DNA of 64,000 nucleotides from Labia minor (lineage: Eukaryota; Arthropoda; Insecta; Dermaptera; Spongiphoridae), in NCBI GenBank assembly GCA_963082975.1, contig OY720345.1, forward strand, positions 58,696,528-58,760,527, in the 5' to 3' direction. The number at the start of each line of letters is the position of its first letter. The stretch's first letter is position 1. Made by a program: the position numbers and the translations under genes. The notes under the pieces are model-generated. The model was given only the letters and a program-made list of their open reading frames with translations. It did no database searches and was not told where the DNA came from. Below are positions 36,055-48,839 of this stretch, piece by piece.

Positions 36055-37570
36055 TGAATAAAGTCAAATTATCATTATCGTTTATCGAATTGTTTCTACA
36101 TTTCTGATATGATTGAAATTTGTGTATGAATCTAGTTTCATATATTATTATTTTAGATAGTTAACAAAAAAATTATTAAGAAGGATCGAAATGGATGTTT
36201 AGTTAAATGAACCAGAAAAGCTCTATGAAATTAATAAAAGTGAATAAAAAGATAACATCACAAGAAATAGATTATTTTTATTAGGGATAATAAAATAAAT
36301 ATTATTTGATAAATTTAAAAAAAATAAACAAAAAATTATTTCAAAAAATCATTAAAAATCAATGTTAATCATGTTAATTACCTATTACCCATACTGAACC
36401 ATGTATATTCTCTTTTTATAGATTGATTGATCAATTTTCACGAGGGTTGTCAACTCTTCCCCCACCATGGTGTTTGAAGTGATCGTTGGTTATCCTCACT
36501 GGAAATATATCATTATACAAAATCAGTTTTTAATTATTTATGCCATTTATATTTTATATTTTATATATATCTATGTAGATTTGAAAAATATTTGATGGTA
36601 TTTATTAGGAAAAATAATTTCACTTTAATATATTGAGATATGAAATAATAAATTTCTAATTTTTATTAAATATGTACAAGTATAAAAAAAAATAAAATAA
36701 CATAAATTATTTAGAGATTTATTTAAAAACGTTTACATATATAAAAATTCAATTTATGAAGCGTTATTATTTAATAACAATAACATAAAATGGCGGGCGT
36801 GAACTAAAAACGTGATATATTTGAAAATGTTATAATAAATTATAATTCGTCGGAATATAAATTATATAAATAGAAATAAAATCATAGATAATAAATTACT
36901 TATTTTTAGAAAAAACAATTTAATTCAATTAATATATATATCTATATATATATTTAAACCATCCAGTACATTCATTTAACTGTAGAATTTTATAACAAGT
37001 AAAAATTTAAATAAATAAAAATATTTTTTTTTTTATATTTAAATCTTTATTATTTTTTTTAAAACTTAATTCACTAAATTGATATTAATTTTTCTTTCAA
37101 TAACTTTTAAAACAAGTTCAATTAATGAAAAGTATTGACTACTAAATATATAAAACAAAATTAAAAGTTTTGTAATCAAAAAAAGATTTGATTGGTTCAT
37201 AAATTTACTGATTATTTAATTTTAGAAAATTAGAAAAAAAAATATAATTATTATGAAATTCAAAATAACCATTATTCGATATGAATTAGAAAAAAAAGTT
37301 ATTTTCTATAGTTGAGAATTTTGATATTAGACCTGATAAATCTGCTCAATTATCTTTTAAAACAATCTTATGCATAAATAATCTATACATAAATTATTTA
37401 TATTTCATTGTCCGTAATCCAAAGCTAAAAATTTAATTCTAGTAATTTTTAAAAAAAAATTGAATATAGAATAATTAAAGGTAATTATTTACAAAACGGG
37501 AAGCTTCAGGAATTTAGATGAAGCTTTGGCAGTAGATTTGTTTTTATTTATCTCGGGGACATATATAGAA
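36055..37570. other. AT-rich non-coding
   Basis: Nothing recognised. A slightly more complex patch lies at 36420-36510. Confidence 0.5.
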
Positions 37571-37713
37571 TAAGCGGGAGTGTCCTCCCCTAGACTTTCC
37601 CGCATATAAATAGGTATAAAGAGTTGTGAATGAATATTTAGAATGTGTAAACTTGGTATTGATAAAGAGCCAGTTCGTATTAGTTTATTAGTCAAATTTG
37701 ATATTTGGTAACA

Positions 37714-37744
<31 letters not shown>

Positions 37745-37767
37745 TAAAGTGCTACTTCCGGTTAACT

Positions 37768-38289
37768 GATATTTTAAATGTAAAAAAAACAGATATGGAT
37801 ATAATATAAATATTTTTAATTTTATTTTATTTATAATATATAAGGGCTGGCTGTGACGTCATGAAGTGCTGGGTGACGTCATATAATTTTAAATTAAGAA
37901 AAAACTAATGAAGATGATTTTTCTCGAGGATAAAACCAATACAAAGTGCATAACACGTGGAGATATGTCCTCACGTCAAATTTGATATGAAAATAACCCT
38001 TCACACTTCCTCTCTTCGATCGGCAATACTAGCACTTCCGGTTTCCGGATTTGCACCAAAAGTTGATCAATTCATCCTACTGATGTATTAAGTAAATATA
38101 CCAAATTTCATCAAAATCCGTTGAGCCTTTCAGGCTGTACACATCTATACGGACGGACGGACAGACATCATGCTAAAAATACTTTTTTCTGTTAAGAAAA
38201 TGCATGATTCGTGGAGATATGTACCTAAAAATATCCATAGGTGAAATTTGGTGTGAAAACAATACCTCCCTTACTATCGTCGGTCGGTA
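37768..38289 (+). mobile_element. HINE-B copy 2 (5'-truncated), nested in HINE-C
   Basis: It starts within the HINE-B body (CAGATATGGATA block), so the 5' hairpin and first subterminal repeat are missing. It has paired TGACGTCA sites at 37854 and 37874, the GGAC-unit microsatellite at about 38151-38165, and an intact 3' end from CAATAC to CGGTCGGTA. It lacks the Helitron-terminus-like insert seen in the copies at 19 and 50 kb. Confidence 0.8.
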
Positions 38290-38577
38290 AAAAAGAAACG
38301 CTACTTGTATAGGTAAAATGTCACTTCCGGTAGTCAGATCATGATGAAATTTGGTATCTCAATTTTTTTCATATTTTTAAATCTATATACAAAATATGAA
38401 GCAAATATCTCGAAGCAAACTGGTACTTTACTTGAAAGGTAAACGCAACCAGTGTAGGTAAAGTACCACTTCCGGTTAACCGATTTTGACGAAATTTTGA
38501 TAGAAATCTACAAACTGTGAATAATATCGGTGTACCAAATTTCGAAGTCCTAGCTTGATTAGTTTTTGAGTAAATTT

Positions 38578-38579
38578 GC

Positions 38580-38610
<31 letters not shown>

Positions 38611-38630
38611 CATACATACATACACACACA
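38578..38630. repeat. (CATA)n / (CA)n microsatellite
   Basis: Perfect CATA units followed by CACA units, in the central position expected of a microsatellite in a DINE-like element. Confidence 0.9.
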
Positions 38631-38769
38631 CAGACATAATTCGAAAAATGGTATTTTCCGACTCAGGGAGGTCTAAAACGTCAAGATCTATCGAAATCTC
38701 GAAGTCGAAATTTTTGACGATTCCAATACTTCCCTTATACGAAGTATGCGGGAAAGTAAAAAGGACATT

Positions 38770-40820
38770 TTCTCTATGTCAGTTGAGAGGAAAACTCCCT
38801 CTACTTCATCGACGCTAGTACTGATTAATAAGAATTCATCATTAATTTTAATGCTATAAAATATTATTAATTATATTCAAAATGAAAATCTATCATGAAA
38901 TCAATATTTATGCTTCAGAATACGTTAAAAAAAAATTAATCGGAGCAATACAAAAGGAGTTAGTTACTAAAAGTAATTAATCGCTAATTAATTACAATTC
39001 ATTTATGTTTCTTCTCAGTCTATCTCAATTTAAAGATGAAAAATCGATTTTAATTTGTCAAAAAAGCGAACAGACAGACAGACAGAGGGACAGACGCCAA
39101 GTGAAGTTAAGAAAAACGTTATAAGAAGAGAATCAATCTTTATGACAATGAAAATGAATTTTTCTATCTATGACCTTTAATCAAATATGCAACGTTTCCT
39201 ATTTTAGAAATATTTCTTTTGTCAGCAAATCAAATGAGGTCAAAGATAACCACATTAAAAATATTTTTCTGATATTATAATTATGATATAAGTATAAAAT
39301 GAAATAAACAATCTTATAATATTATACACAAATTATACATATTAATAAATCTAGTTTATAATTTAATCTGACATGTCATAAAATAATAATAATAATTAAA
39401 ATATATAAATATTTACTTTTGAAAATTTAATTAGCTTTAAATGAATGTATGAACTAAATTCAGTTAATTATTTGTTTATAATAAATTGATTAATTATTAT
39501 GGTATAGTTAGTATTAAAATAATTTTCAACACCTCAATTGCGTGTATTTTTTTAATCACTTTAAATTTTAAATTTTAAATTTACGAATAAAAATTATTTA
39601 TAAAATGTATGGTTGCTAATTATTTCTCTTCTAGGCAGTTTCTATTCTCTTTAAGGAAGATCATTAATAATTTTAAACAAAAATATATGAAATCTTAATG
39701 AAACTATATTGTATATATAATCACCATAAAATACATTTAATAATCTAATCTCTAATCGATTACAGCTAACAAGAAAGTTTTTACAAGAAAGGTTGTCATA
39801 ACTATTAGTATTCTTTAGTGGTAAATCAATATGGAATATTAATAGCTAAGATAATTAATAGTTAATTATTTCCATATTATATCCCAAATAGCCCAAGCAT
39901 AATGGGAGATACATTAAAGACATTAAACACTTTATTAAACTAAACTATAATGCAAACAAGAGAGTAAAACAATTTATTAACTCATTAAAGCCTAACTAAA
40001 ATGAGGAAGTTCAGTTTAGTTAATATTTTTTAATGAAAGCATCGAAGAATTTATACCATTTTAGAAAAAAAATATTTCTTACTTTTTGTTAAGATATTTT
40101 TCTACTTTATTTAAATATATAAGAGAGTTTTTCTCTCTTAAGAATTCACAAAAATAAAAGCATGTTTGTTTAAAGGGAAACCAATAGAGAAACTAGTATA
40201 TGAGGAAGGACAATATATGGGTAAATTTAAAAGAATTGAAGAAATATATAAGTAAATTTAGTTTTTTTTTAGTTTATTAGCCAATACATATAATTATTTT
40301 TCCCATAACATCAAAAATTGTATTACAATATATTTTCTAAATTAATTGATGATTTATAGGTCGAACTAAATATAATTATATACTAACATATTTTTTCATT
40401 TTTAAATATGTTACAATATTTGTTAATACACTAAAATCTATAGCGAAATTATTAATAATCAAATCTAGGAAAACGAATATATTAAAAACAAATTTAATAG
40501 CTAACACATTCTATTTAAAATATTAAAAATTATTTGAAAATCACAAAATAAACGCAGTTTATGCTTCTTGATTCGATTCCGAGACATGAAGTTTCTAAAC
40601 CAGCTTAGACATTGCAAGACAAATTTATATCCTGCTAAATATAAGATAATTTTTTTCTTCTTTATAGAACTATAATAAAATTAATCAATTAAATTTAATT
40701 ACTGAAATCATATCTGAAAAAACTGTATTGCCATCCACTACAACTAAAAGTTGAAAAAATGTATTTAAAGTTGAGAAGATAAAGAAAAGTATTAAGAAAA
40801 AACCTCTGACTTTTGTTAGT
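38770..40820. other. AT-rich non-coding
   Basis: No gene recognised. A CAGACAGACAGA tract at about 39069-39090 resembles the centre of a HINE but lacks termini. Confidence 0.5.
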
Positions 40821-40825
40821 CCTAC

Positions 40826-41092
40826 GCAAGAACAATGCCTATCACGTCGGTATTATTATATTAATGAGATGTCCTATGATCAGAAGAACGGGTCCTATCA
40901 ACCTTTATCTTGATTTTCTTGATCGGAGGCGCTACTTATTTTTATCAAGTAGCTTCCCAATTTTGATCCCGGAAGCTAGGTTGACTCCGTCCTATAAACC
41001 ACAGCTAGAAAAATTCCCTTACCAGGCCCGGAACTGGAACCCGGGACCACGATCTGAGCCAACTATGCTACCTCCCACCTTGTTGTGCCTTT
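40826..41092 (-). repeat. tRNA-derived SINE (SINE-w copy 3, best copy)
   Basis: On the minus strand the head reads GGAGGTAGCATAGTTGGCTC, with box A TAGCATAGTTGG (41059-41070), then box B GGTTCCAGTTCC (41030-41041). The A-B spacing is shorter than in true tRNAs. The body includes GGGATCAAAATTGGGAAGC and AGCGCCTCCGATCAAG, shared with the copies at 0.4-0.9 and 13.8-14.0 kb. The plus-strand open frame at 40813-41094 is spurious. Confidence 0.7.
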
Positions 41093-41099
41093 GAAGAAA

Positions 41100-41365
41100 A
41101 GTAAAATTTGTATAAGACAAATATGTAAATTTAAATGCATAGAACTAAAATGTAGTAGGAAATAAAAACAAACCTAGACTAAGAAATAAATTGAATGGAT
41201 ATTGAGATGACTTAGCATAAAATTGGTTGGAAGAATGTGATTGCTGAATTGCTAAATTCAAAGTTACATTATAGTTATTATATTCTTTAGAAGTTCAGTT
41301 AAAAAAAAATAATAGATATTTTCCTTCTATTTTCAATATTGAGTTAATCTTTATGAATAATAAAA
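41100..41365. other. AT-rich non-coding
   Basis: Nothing recognised. Confidence 0.5.
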
Positions 41366-41366
41366 A

Positions 41367-41920
41367 TCTGGAGTGTCTCCACTCGACTATCTCGCAATTT
41401 GAATTGGATTAAATAATATATATTAATTTAAATTAAATTAAATTAATTAAATTATAAATTAAAATTAATAAATAATATGTGTTGGCGCGTGAGATTTGCA
41501 ATGTTAAAAAATTAATTCTGGTACTTTCAGCGATTCAATCAAGCTGAAATTCTATATATAGCAGTTTTATACAATTATTAATCATGTGAAAAAGTATCAA
41601 ACATATATCTTTATTTTTACGGTCACTTTAGAAGAAAAAAAAATCAAAACGTTGTAGGTAATGACCCTCTTCCGGTTGACCCACATTTCTCAAAAGTTGA
41701 TAGAAATCTATGAATTTTGAATAATTCCCATGTACCAAATTTCATCATTCTAGCTCAAACCGTTTTTGCGTAATCTTGGTTACATACATACACACACACA
41801 GACATTTTTCTCAACCTTAGTGAAAATGATTCAGGAACCTTCAAAACGTATAAAAACATCAAAATCTCAACATCGAAAATTTTCGTGATCGCAATACTAT
41901 CTCTGGCGAGATAGTAAAAA
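41367..41920 (+). mobile_element. HINE-A copy 4 (full length, best preserved)
   Basis: The 5' end reads CTGGAGTGTCTCCACTCGAC: hairpin GAGTG-TCTC-CACTC followed by the subterminal repeat GACTATCTCGC. The centre has (CATA)/(CA) repeats at about 41784-41802. The 3' end is CGCAATACTATCTCTGGCGA, then GATAGT and an A-run. No coding capacity. This copy is the best template for the family. Confidence 0.85.
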
Positions 41921-41924
41921 TTTT

Positions 41925-42830
41925 ATACAATATGTATTAATGTCAATTTAAGCAATCAAATAAATATTTATAATATTATAACTAAACTAAATTCTAAATG
42001 AATAAAATTATAAAGAATAAACTTTAACGTAAATTGCATTCATTAGCCTAGAAATCTAAATGTTTACACAACACTTGTCTAGAATAATTCATCGTTGTAC
42101 TCTCTTTCGTGAAGATGCATTCAAATTGGTTCTGGCTGGCTGGTTACACATGTGTTTATTCGTGGTATATCCAATTCACATACTCGTGCAGACCCTTCGC
42201 GCATCCATATGGGACAGTTGTACCCTCTCCGACTTGTCCCATGTCACTTGCTGACTGAAATCACCCTTCATTAATTCCACCCGCCACAATGCAGAAGAGG
42301 GACTCTCCCCAATCTTATTTGAATAAAGACTTTAGACAAGATAGACAGGCAACGTATTCAAACTTTTTTTAGGTGAGAGGCAGAGACCACCCAACTGAAT
42401 AGTTTTTATAAGAATAAATTATTTAACTCTTCATCAAAATAATATTGATTAATTCAATTAATAATCACTGTAGTTTCTGATTACTAAAGTTTCGTACGTA
42501 GTATGCCCTTTTTAGATATATTTTTTTATATTAAAATGAAAATAAACTTTTTCATTGAGAAATCAATTTTCGTAAAGTTCAAATATATTTTCGTCTAACC
42601 TTTTTCATTAATTTAATGGATGAGTAAGTACTTTGGTTAATTGTTTCGTATTTTCATTTAACTTGAATTCTTAGAAATAACTTATTAATAGAAATAAATA
42701 GAAACTTTGTATCTTTTATTAACAACTTACATATAATATATCCATATATTGCAACTTTTCATCATTATATAAATAATTGTATTTAATGAAATAATTTCAT
42801 ATAACTGGAGTAGTCATTTACGTTTTAGTA
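41925..42830. other. Non-coding; complex patch at 42055-42310
   Basis: The patch is unique in the window and less AT-biased. An open frame at 42060-42254 has no recognised domain and no clear splice flanks. Confidence 0.35.
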
Positions 42831-42837
42831 AAATTAG

Positions 42838-43275
42838 ATACGAGGACAGGTCAATAAGTCCATAAGTTCAACGTAGTCTCCTTTGAACTCTATTCACTTC
42901 ATCCAACGTTTCTCCAAATTTTTCATTACTTCCAAAAAAATAAGATTTGTCTTGGCCTTCTTTGGTGCCGATTCATCTTGAGAAACTCACTGTTTTGACT
43001 GCTGTTTGGTATCTGGTGTGTTTCATCCACGGTTACGAAACGGCGTAAAATATTTTTTCTTCCAAAAATAATGCTTGATGAACGAAATTAACTTTTTACC
43101 ATTTTCTTCTCAAATCTCGAGGTAGTCTTTTATTAATGGATGTCAAACAAACACTAAAAAACCCAGCTGGTTCAAATTTCGACAGGAGTCAGCTGATAGT
43201 TGCCATCTGACTGGAACAGTGTCGCCATTTCACTTAAGAGACAGGAAATTCAAAAAGTCACGGGCGCTACAAAAA
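42838..43275 (-). mobile_element. Second mariner deletion derivative
   Basis: The left end is TACGAGGACAGGTCAATAAG, a typical mariner terminus. On the minus strand the interior holds RRFVTVDET (first catalytic aspartate), a short SAPKKAK-like stretch, then the extreme C-terminus EFKGDYVEL. Everything between, including the other two catalytic aspartates, is deleted. The inverted partner of the left end is not clear near 43275. Confidence 0.75.
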
Positions 43276-43284
43276 GTTTGAAAT

Positions 43285-43938
43285 TGATTACTATATAAAT
43301 AATTTTTATTCTTTAAAATATAAAGCTATAATTTTTCTTAAAAATTGAAAAAAAATTAAAAATTAAAATAAATAAAATAATTCATTTAATTATAATTTTT
43401 TATAAATTTATTTAAAAAGAAATTGTAGCCTTCAATAATTTCTAAATCTTTTAAGAGAAACAGTTTTTTCTATTCTATTATCTATTATAATAAATTCGAG
43501 TTCATATATATATATCTATTCAAGACTTAATATTGCAAAATACCACTCACATTTTCTTAAACTCTAATGGATCGATAATTTTATTGATATAAAATGATGT
43601 TCATTTATTAAATTGTCGATTTGATGAAAAAAATACCTGGGCGTTCAGAAACGTCTTCATAGTTATGTCGATAACAAATTAAAAATAAACATACCTAGTG
43701 GTAGTGTACTATGTTATTTTAGACATCCTATAATAAGAAAACTAATCAAATTAATATAATATAATTTATATAAAATGAATATATCAAAAGATATATAATT
43801 AAAATAATAATATATATATTATTATATTCGAAATATTATATAAAATAATTTCAAATTGTTAAACCATCTTTAAAAGTTTAAAACATTGAATACAATTGTA
43901 AAATATTTCAAAAGAATAATACAATAATAATACAAAAA
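43285..43938. other. AT-rich non-coding
   Basis: Nothing recognised. Confidence 0.5.
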
Positions 43939-43940
43939 TA

Positions 43941-44376
43941 TCTGGAGTGTCTCCACTCGACTATCTCGCAAATTTGAATTGGATTATTTAACACATATAT
44001 TATATATTTAAATTAAATTTAATTAATATATAAAAAATAATATTTATTAAAGCACCGTGTGTTTGGCTTTTGTTGATGATTCCACGTCACGTACTAGCGT
44101 GTGATTGGCAGTCAACGTGTTAAAAAATTTAACAAATTAATTCCCGTACTTTCAGCGATTTAATCAAGCTAGAATTCTATATATAGCAGTTTTATACAAT
44201 TTTTAATGATGTGAAAAACAATCAAACATATAACTTTATTTTTACGGTCCGTTTAGAAGAAAAAAATGAAAACGTGGTAGGTAATGACCCTCTTCCGAAT
44301 GAGCTATATTTCTCAAAAGTTGATAGAAAACTACGAAATTTGAATAATGCCCGTATCTCTGGCGAGATAGTAAAAA
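43941..44376 (+). mobile_element. HINE-A copy 5 (microsatellite region deleted)
   Basis: Intact 5' end (GGAGTGTCTCCACTCGAC, then TATCTCGC) and intact last 3' bases (ATCTCTGGCGAGATAGT). The deletion removes the centre and the CAATAC block, joining ATAATGCCCGT to ATCTCTGG. The open frame at 44211-44399 is spurious. Confidence 0.8.
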
Positions 44377-44379
44377 ACA

Positions 44380-46170
44380 ATAAAAAATTTTATCCATAAA
44401 ACAACTAATATGGTATATGGTATATTTTATTTTGTGATTTTATACTTCAGGTTGCATATATCCTAGAAATATGACAGTTAGGTAGGCAAAAAATTCTGTG
44501 ATAATTGACAACTCGACTTTTTGACTGCCACAGCGATTGAAAAGAAAAAGTTTTCTCTTCATTAACATTTAGTTAAGATACAAAGGAAAATATTTTTAAA
44601 ATTTCAATTTATATTTAAAATTGTAAAGTATTTTTTCAATTTGTGTAATCACTTTAATCATATAATCAGTGTAGGCTGACGTACGTATTGCATAAATAAA
44701 ATTCAAGGAAATTTATTTAATCATATTCATTAGGCCTTTTATTAATTTACATTTCATTCGATTTAAAAATGAGCCAAATTCAATCAACTGTAATAGGGTT
44801 TTTATTTTATAAGAGTAGGTGTATAATTTCGTTCTATATTTATTTTAATTATGGCATGTATATAAATAGAAAGAAAAAAATAAAAATGAATAATTCTTCA
44901 AATTTTTGATCTAATATTTATTTATTTATTTTTAATTTTTTTTTTTAATTTTCAAGAGAAAATTTTACTTATAAAATAAATTATATTCAAAACAGAAATA
45001 AATTAATAATTTAAAAACATGAAAAAAAGATTATACATACATATATTTAAATTATTATAGGAGAAAACATAGGCAAGAAATGTAGGCAAAAAACAAGCAG
45101 GACTACCAATGTATAAGCATATGGTTTGTGAAAACTTAATTGTTCCAGAAAAATTTTTAGGCTAATTGTAAATTTTAATGCATTTCCACTAAACAGTTCA
45201 ATAAGTTTAAAATTATTCCCAGGTATTGAGAAAATTAATCGCTTCTCCATATCTCAGCAACGATCCATTGCCAACATTCTTTGATTTTGCCTACCAAAAT
45301 TCTAAATAAGTTTTATAAGTTATGATCTCATAATTTTTTTTTTTGAAATGTATATGTTAATAAAAATGAAATTAATTATCTAACATCTATCCTATTTAGG
45401 TACTATTTTTTTTTTGTTTCTTTATTCTAAGATAATTTAATTTTAAATCTCTTATTATATTTTGAATATATATAGATGTATAATGATAAAAGGACATTTA
45501 TTCCCATGTTATTATTTAAATTGAAGTTCACTTAATTGAAATTGATTAAATCATCGAATAATTCTTCTCTTCTATTAGAGTTGAATGCCTACCAGCATCT
45601 TAAATAGAAGGAAAGTTAAGCTTCTAGACGCCTTTTGGATCCCTTTAGATTAGACCGACATTCCTTTGGGAGTTAAATGCTATCATTCGTAGCGTTTTAA
45701 ACAATTCAATTAAAAAAAGGAAAATGAGGGAGAGAGAAAAAGATGAAAATTCATTTTTTTTAATATAGCCATCTACCATAACATGTTTTTCTTAATATAC
45801 ATTTATTTTTATTTCGTTTCGTAAGGCTGCGATTTTAGTGTATAAAAAAAATTCGGATAAATTAGTTTTTTTTTTTTTTATATTTTAGTACATTTTTATC
45901 TTTTTTACGGTGATGTCTAAGTGGAAGGGGGAGAAGGTGAATTGATGTGTCCTGCTGCTCAAACCAATTCTTTAGGGATTCTATTCAAAAAACAATTAAC
46001 TTCGAAATTTAATTTAATTTAAAACCAATTTCTCTTTTTTATAAGATTCATTCATTCATTGAGGTATTATATAAAACCTACACAATCAATAAATTTTATT
46101 CATAAGATTTAATTTGATTTAAATTTTCATTTTTTATTTTTAGTTAGTAATTCTTAACAGTCGAATATAT
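44380..46170. other. AT-rich non-coding; complex patches
   Basis: Patches at 45580-45700 and 45905-45985 are less AT-biased and unique. The frame at 45047-45250 has no recognised motif. Confidence 0.4.
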
Positions 46171-46175
46171 ATAAG

Positions 46176-46507
46176 CAGCGCCAGCTCTAGTTTTTTTGCC
46201 GACAAATTGCCGCCCCTTTAAACAAAATTTTTTTTTAGTCAGAGCAAAAGTTTAAGACGAATAAGATATTTACAATAATTATTTTATAGAATTTTACCAA
46301 AACCTTCGAAAAAAAATTTATAATATTTTTACTTTTACTGGACTTAAACTTTTGGCCTTTTAAATTGAACAATTAACAAAAAATCAACAAATATATATTT
46401 TGATTAACTGATTATCAATATTTTGTGTCAATAACGACCAAAATCCCGCCCTTTAGATTTGCCGCCCGGACAAATTTCCGGGTCAGCCGGCCTTGGATCG
46501 GGCGTTG
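46176..46507. mobile_element. Probable hAT-like non-autonomous DNA element
   Basis: The left end reads CAGCGCCAGCTCTAG then a TTTTTGCCG block; the inverted right end reads CAACGCCCGATCCAAG then GCCGGC. Both flanks are followed by TTGCCGCCC-type motifs near the ends (about 46212 and 46461). End similarity is partial and the flanks are too AT-rich to prove a duplication. Confidence 0.5.
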
Positions 46508-46509
46508 AT

Positions 46510-47588
46510 ATATATATATATTTGCAAATTTTTAGTATAAAAAATATTTATTTTATTTTAGTTTAAATAATTTATAAATAAATGTATAATATTTTATTTA
46601 ATGTTAAATTAATGATCGTTTTTCTCAAAAAATATAAAATTTATCCTAGAATTTTTTAATTAACATTTTTTTTTTCATTTTTAATTCTTAATATTTATAT
46701 TTTAATTGCTCACAGAACATGATAAATTCTCATGTCAACCATCTGGTGGACGAGATGATATGTTTATATGATATAATAATATTATATTTATGCCAGTGAA
46801 TAAATCCCACTTTTTTAATTTATTGCTAATTCTTAGTATATTTTAATGCTAATTTTAATCTTTATAAAATAAATTATATAATTCTTATATATATATATAT
46901 ATATATATAATGTTCATTTTTTTGATCGATTCAAATTATAAAAATTATTATTATTTAGAAATATATAAAATATATCTTTCCTTTCATTCTTTGATTTGTT
47001 ATTGATAAATTTATTAAATAACTATTCGTATAAAAATAAAATTGAAAAAAAATTTTTTTTTTAATATGGAAGGTATTTGATGATCGAAATGAGGAAGATG
47101 GCAAAAATCAATTACCTTCTTTCTTTAGTCAATGAAAAGAAAATAAAAAATTTAAATTGAATGCACACACACACAGGCTCATACATACACAACAACATTG
47201 AATACGATATGAAGAAATAAAAATATTTTTCTAAGTCAAAGACAATCCAAATTCAATAAAATTTGATTTGGTAATATGTTTTTGTTCTCTATTATGATAG
47301 TGTATTTTTTTAAGTTTATTTAAATCTAGTAGATTTATATAAATATATATACTATATATATATATATACAATTTTCAATTTATAAACGATCTGAAAATTA
47401 ATAATAAATCAACAGGTTAAAGGTAAGTCATTAAAACACACGGTTTTAAATTTCAAGATAAATTTTTATTAAACTTGATGATCATTTCTCGACTGTTACA
47501 TCATAATTAGAAGTTTGCACTATACTCAACGAGAGTTGTCAGTTCAATCTTTAAATTTAATTCAAAACATATAAATAAATAATAAATC
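46510..47588. other. AT-rich non-coding
   Basis: Several (AT)n runs, for example 46888-46910. Nothing else. Confidence 0.55.
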
Positions 47589-47589
47589 T

Positions 47590-47752
47590 GGTCTCATCAT
47601 CAAAGAGCCAAACACGCGCTTGTTTAATAAATATTATTTATTAATTTTAATTTATAATTTATATAATTAATTAAATTTTTAATTTAAATATAATATATGT
47701 TAATTAATCCAATTCAAATTTGCGAGATAGTCGAGTGGAGACACTCCAGATT
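47590..47752 (-). repeat. HINE-A 5' fragment
   Basis: On the minus strand it starts CTGGAGTGTCTCCACTCGAC, then TATCTCGCAAATTTG, and stops after the AGCCAAACACGCGC block (seen inverted). The centre and 3' end are missing. Confidence 0.75.
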
Positions 47753-47754
47753 TT

Positions 47755-48655
47755 TATTTTAATGATAAGAACAAACAAATTTCATATCATTACTCAACAT
47801 GAGTAATTAAAGAATAATTTAAGTTATATTCTATGCCAATTTATATTCAATATTAGTATGATCATTAATAAAATAAATTTCCAGTTTTTTGATATCTTTA
47901 ATAATTTTTCTCTTCATAATGATTCTTCAATCCACATTTTTTAAAGAGATATGCTATTTTAATAGAAATATTCGTCCGAAGGGTATTTATTCTTTTAAAA
48001 CAAATAACATTACACCAAAAAAAAAAGAATATAATAAAATATAAAAGACATTTTTCAACAATATACAAACATTATAAAACCCAAACTTAGGCCATTTAAA
48101 TTATTTTTCTATTTAATAAATTTGCATTTGTTGAATGAAAATATTTTCTTTGTTTAAATGACATCCAACTCGTCAGTATTTATTTATTCGAGCTCGTTAG
48201 TTATGAGGAAATATTATAAATTGAAATGACGGTTGTAAAGAATAATTAGTTTGTCATTGTTCATGCAACTTCCAGTTTTCTCGGGTGCATCATTCACCCA
48301 TATGACAACCTCTTTTCATTTGGGTAGTCGAGTTATTCTTTTTCATTTTGAATTGACAAATGAGAATAAATTAATGGTCTCATAAAGATAAATTTAAGAA
48401 AGTAATAATAAATTTGAACTTTTTTTTATTCACTAAAATTGGAAATATTATATTACAATTTATACCTCCTTTATTAAGTAATATTAAAGTTTCATCCTTC
48501 AAAATTGTGCTTATGACATTGATTTTTACAATCATGATATTATATACATATATATATTATAAAGTCCCAAAAATTTCCTTCTCAAAATTATCAATTGTTA
48601 TTATTTAAATAGTAATTATTATTAATTATTATTTTTATATAAATTCTGAATTATA
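47755..48655. other. AT-rich non-coding; complex patch 48170-48330
   Basis: The patch is unique and balanced in composition; no coding frame. The remainder is AT-rich. Confidence 0.4.
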
Positions 48656-48660
48656 TTTTA

Positions 48661-48780
48661 GGTTGTTCGGAAAGTAATTTCGCCTTTTCAAGGCTGAGGG
48701 TTAATTTGTTTTTCCTTGCACCTTCACACAACTTCACACTTAAGCCGTATAACCATTTATGTTTATATATTTTGAATTCC
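48661..48780. mobile_element. Mariner terminus (cecropia/Hsmar-like type), one end
   Basis: After a TA dinucleotide the sequence reads GGTTGTTCGGAAAGTAATTT, then CGCC, typical of mariner inverted repeats of this type. No matching end or transposase of the same type follows, so this is a truncated copy next to a different mariner. Confidence 0.6.
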
Positions 48781-48807
48781 TAAAAAAATCCGGAATTTTT
48801 TTTCATA

Positions 48808-48837
<30 letters not shown>

Positions 48838-48839
<2 letters not shown>

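Larger units (their letters stand above)
37573..38758 (+). mobile_element. HINE-C, with a HINE-B nested inside
   Basis: The 5' end has a hairpin GGGAG-TGTC-CTCCC (37576-37589), then the subterminal repeat ACTTTCCCGCATA (37594-37606). The 3' end has CAATACTTCCC, a long stem-loop (38728-38757) and the exact inverse complement TATGCGGGAAAGT. A (CATA)n microsatellite lies at about 38580-38622. The body contains ACTTCCGGTTAACCGA. The order of parts equals HINE-A and HINE-B although sequence does not align. A HINE-B at 37768-38289 splits it. Open frames at 37489-37695, 38369-38629 and 38576-38818 overlap it and are spurious. Confidence 0.75.

Noticed and set aside
38369-38818. Frames with Met-Tyr-Val-Cys or Tyr-Ile-His-Thr repeats as repeat proteins
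   Set aside because: They are translations of the (CATA)n microsatellite inside HINE-C.
41030-41070. True tRNA gene on the minus strand
   Set aside because: Box A and box B are present but too close together, there is no acceptor stem or anticodon arm, and the downstream body is shared with other copies, so it is a SINE.
46888-46912. Long AT runs here and elsewhere as origins or matrix attachment sites
   Set aside because: (AT)n tracts are everywhere in this DNA and carry no specific evidence.
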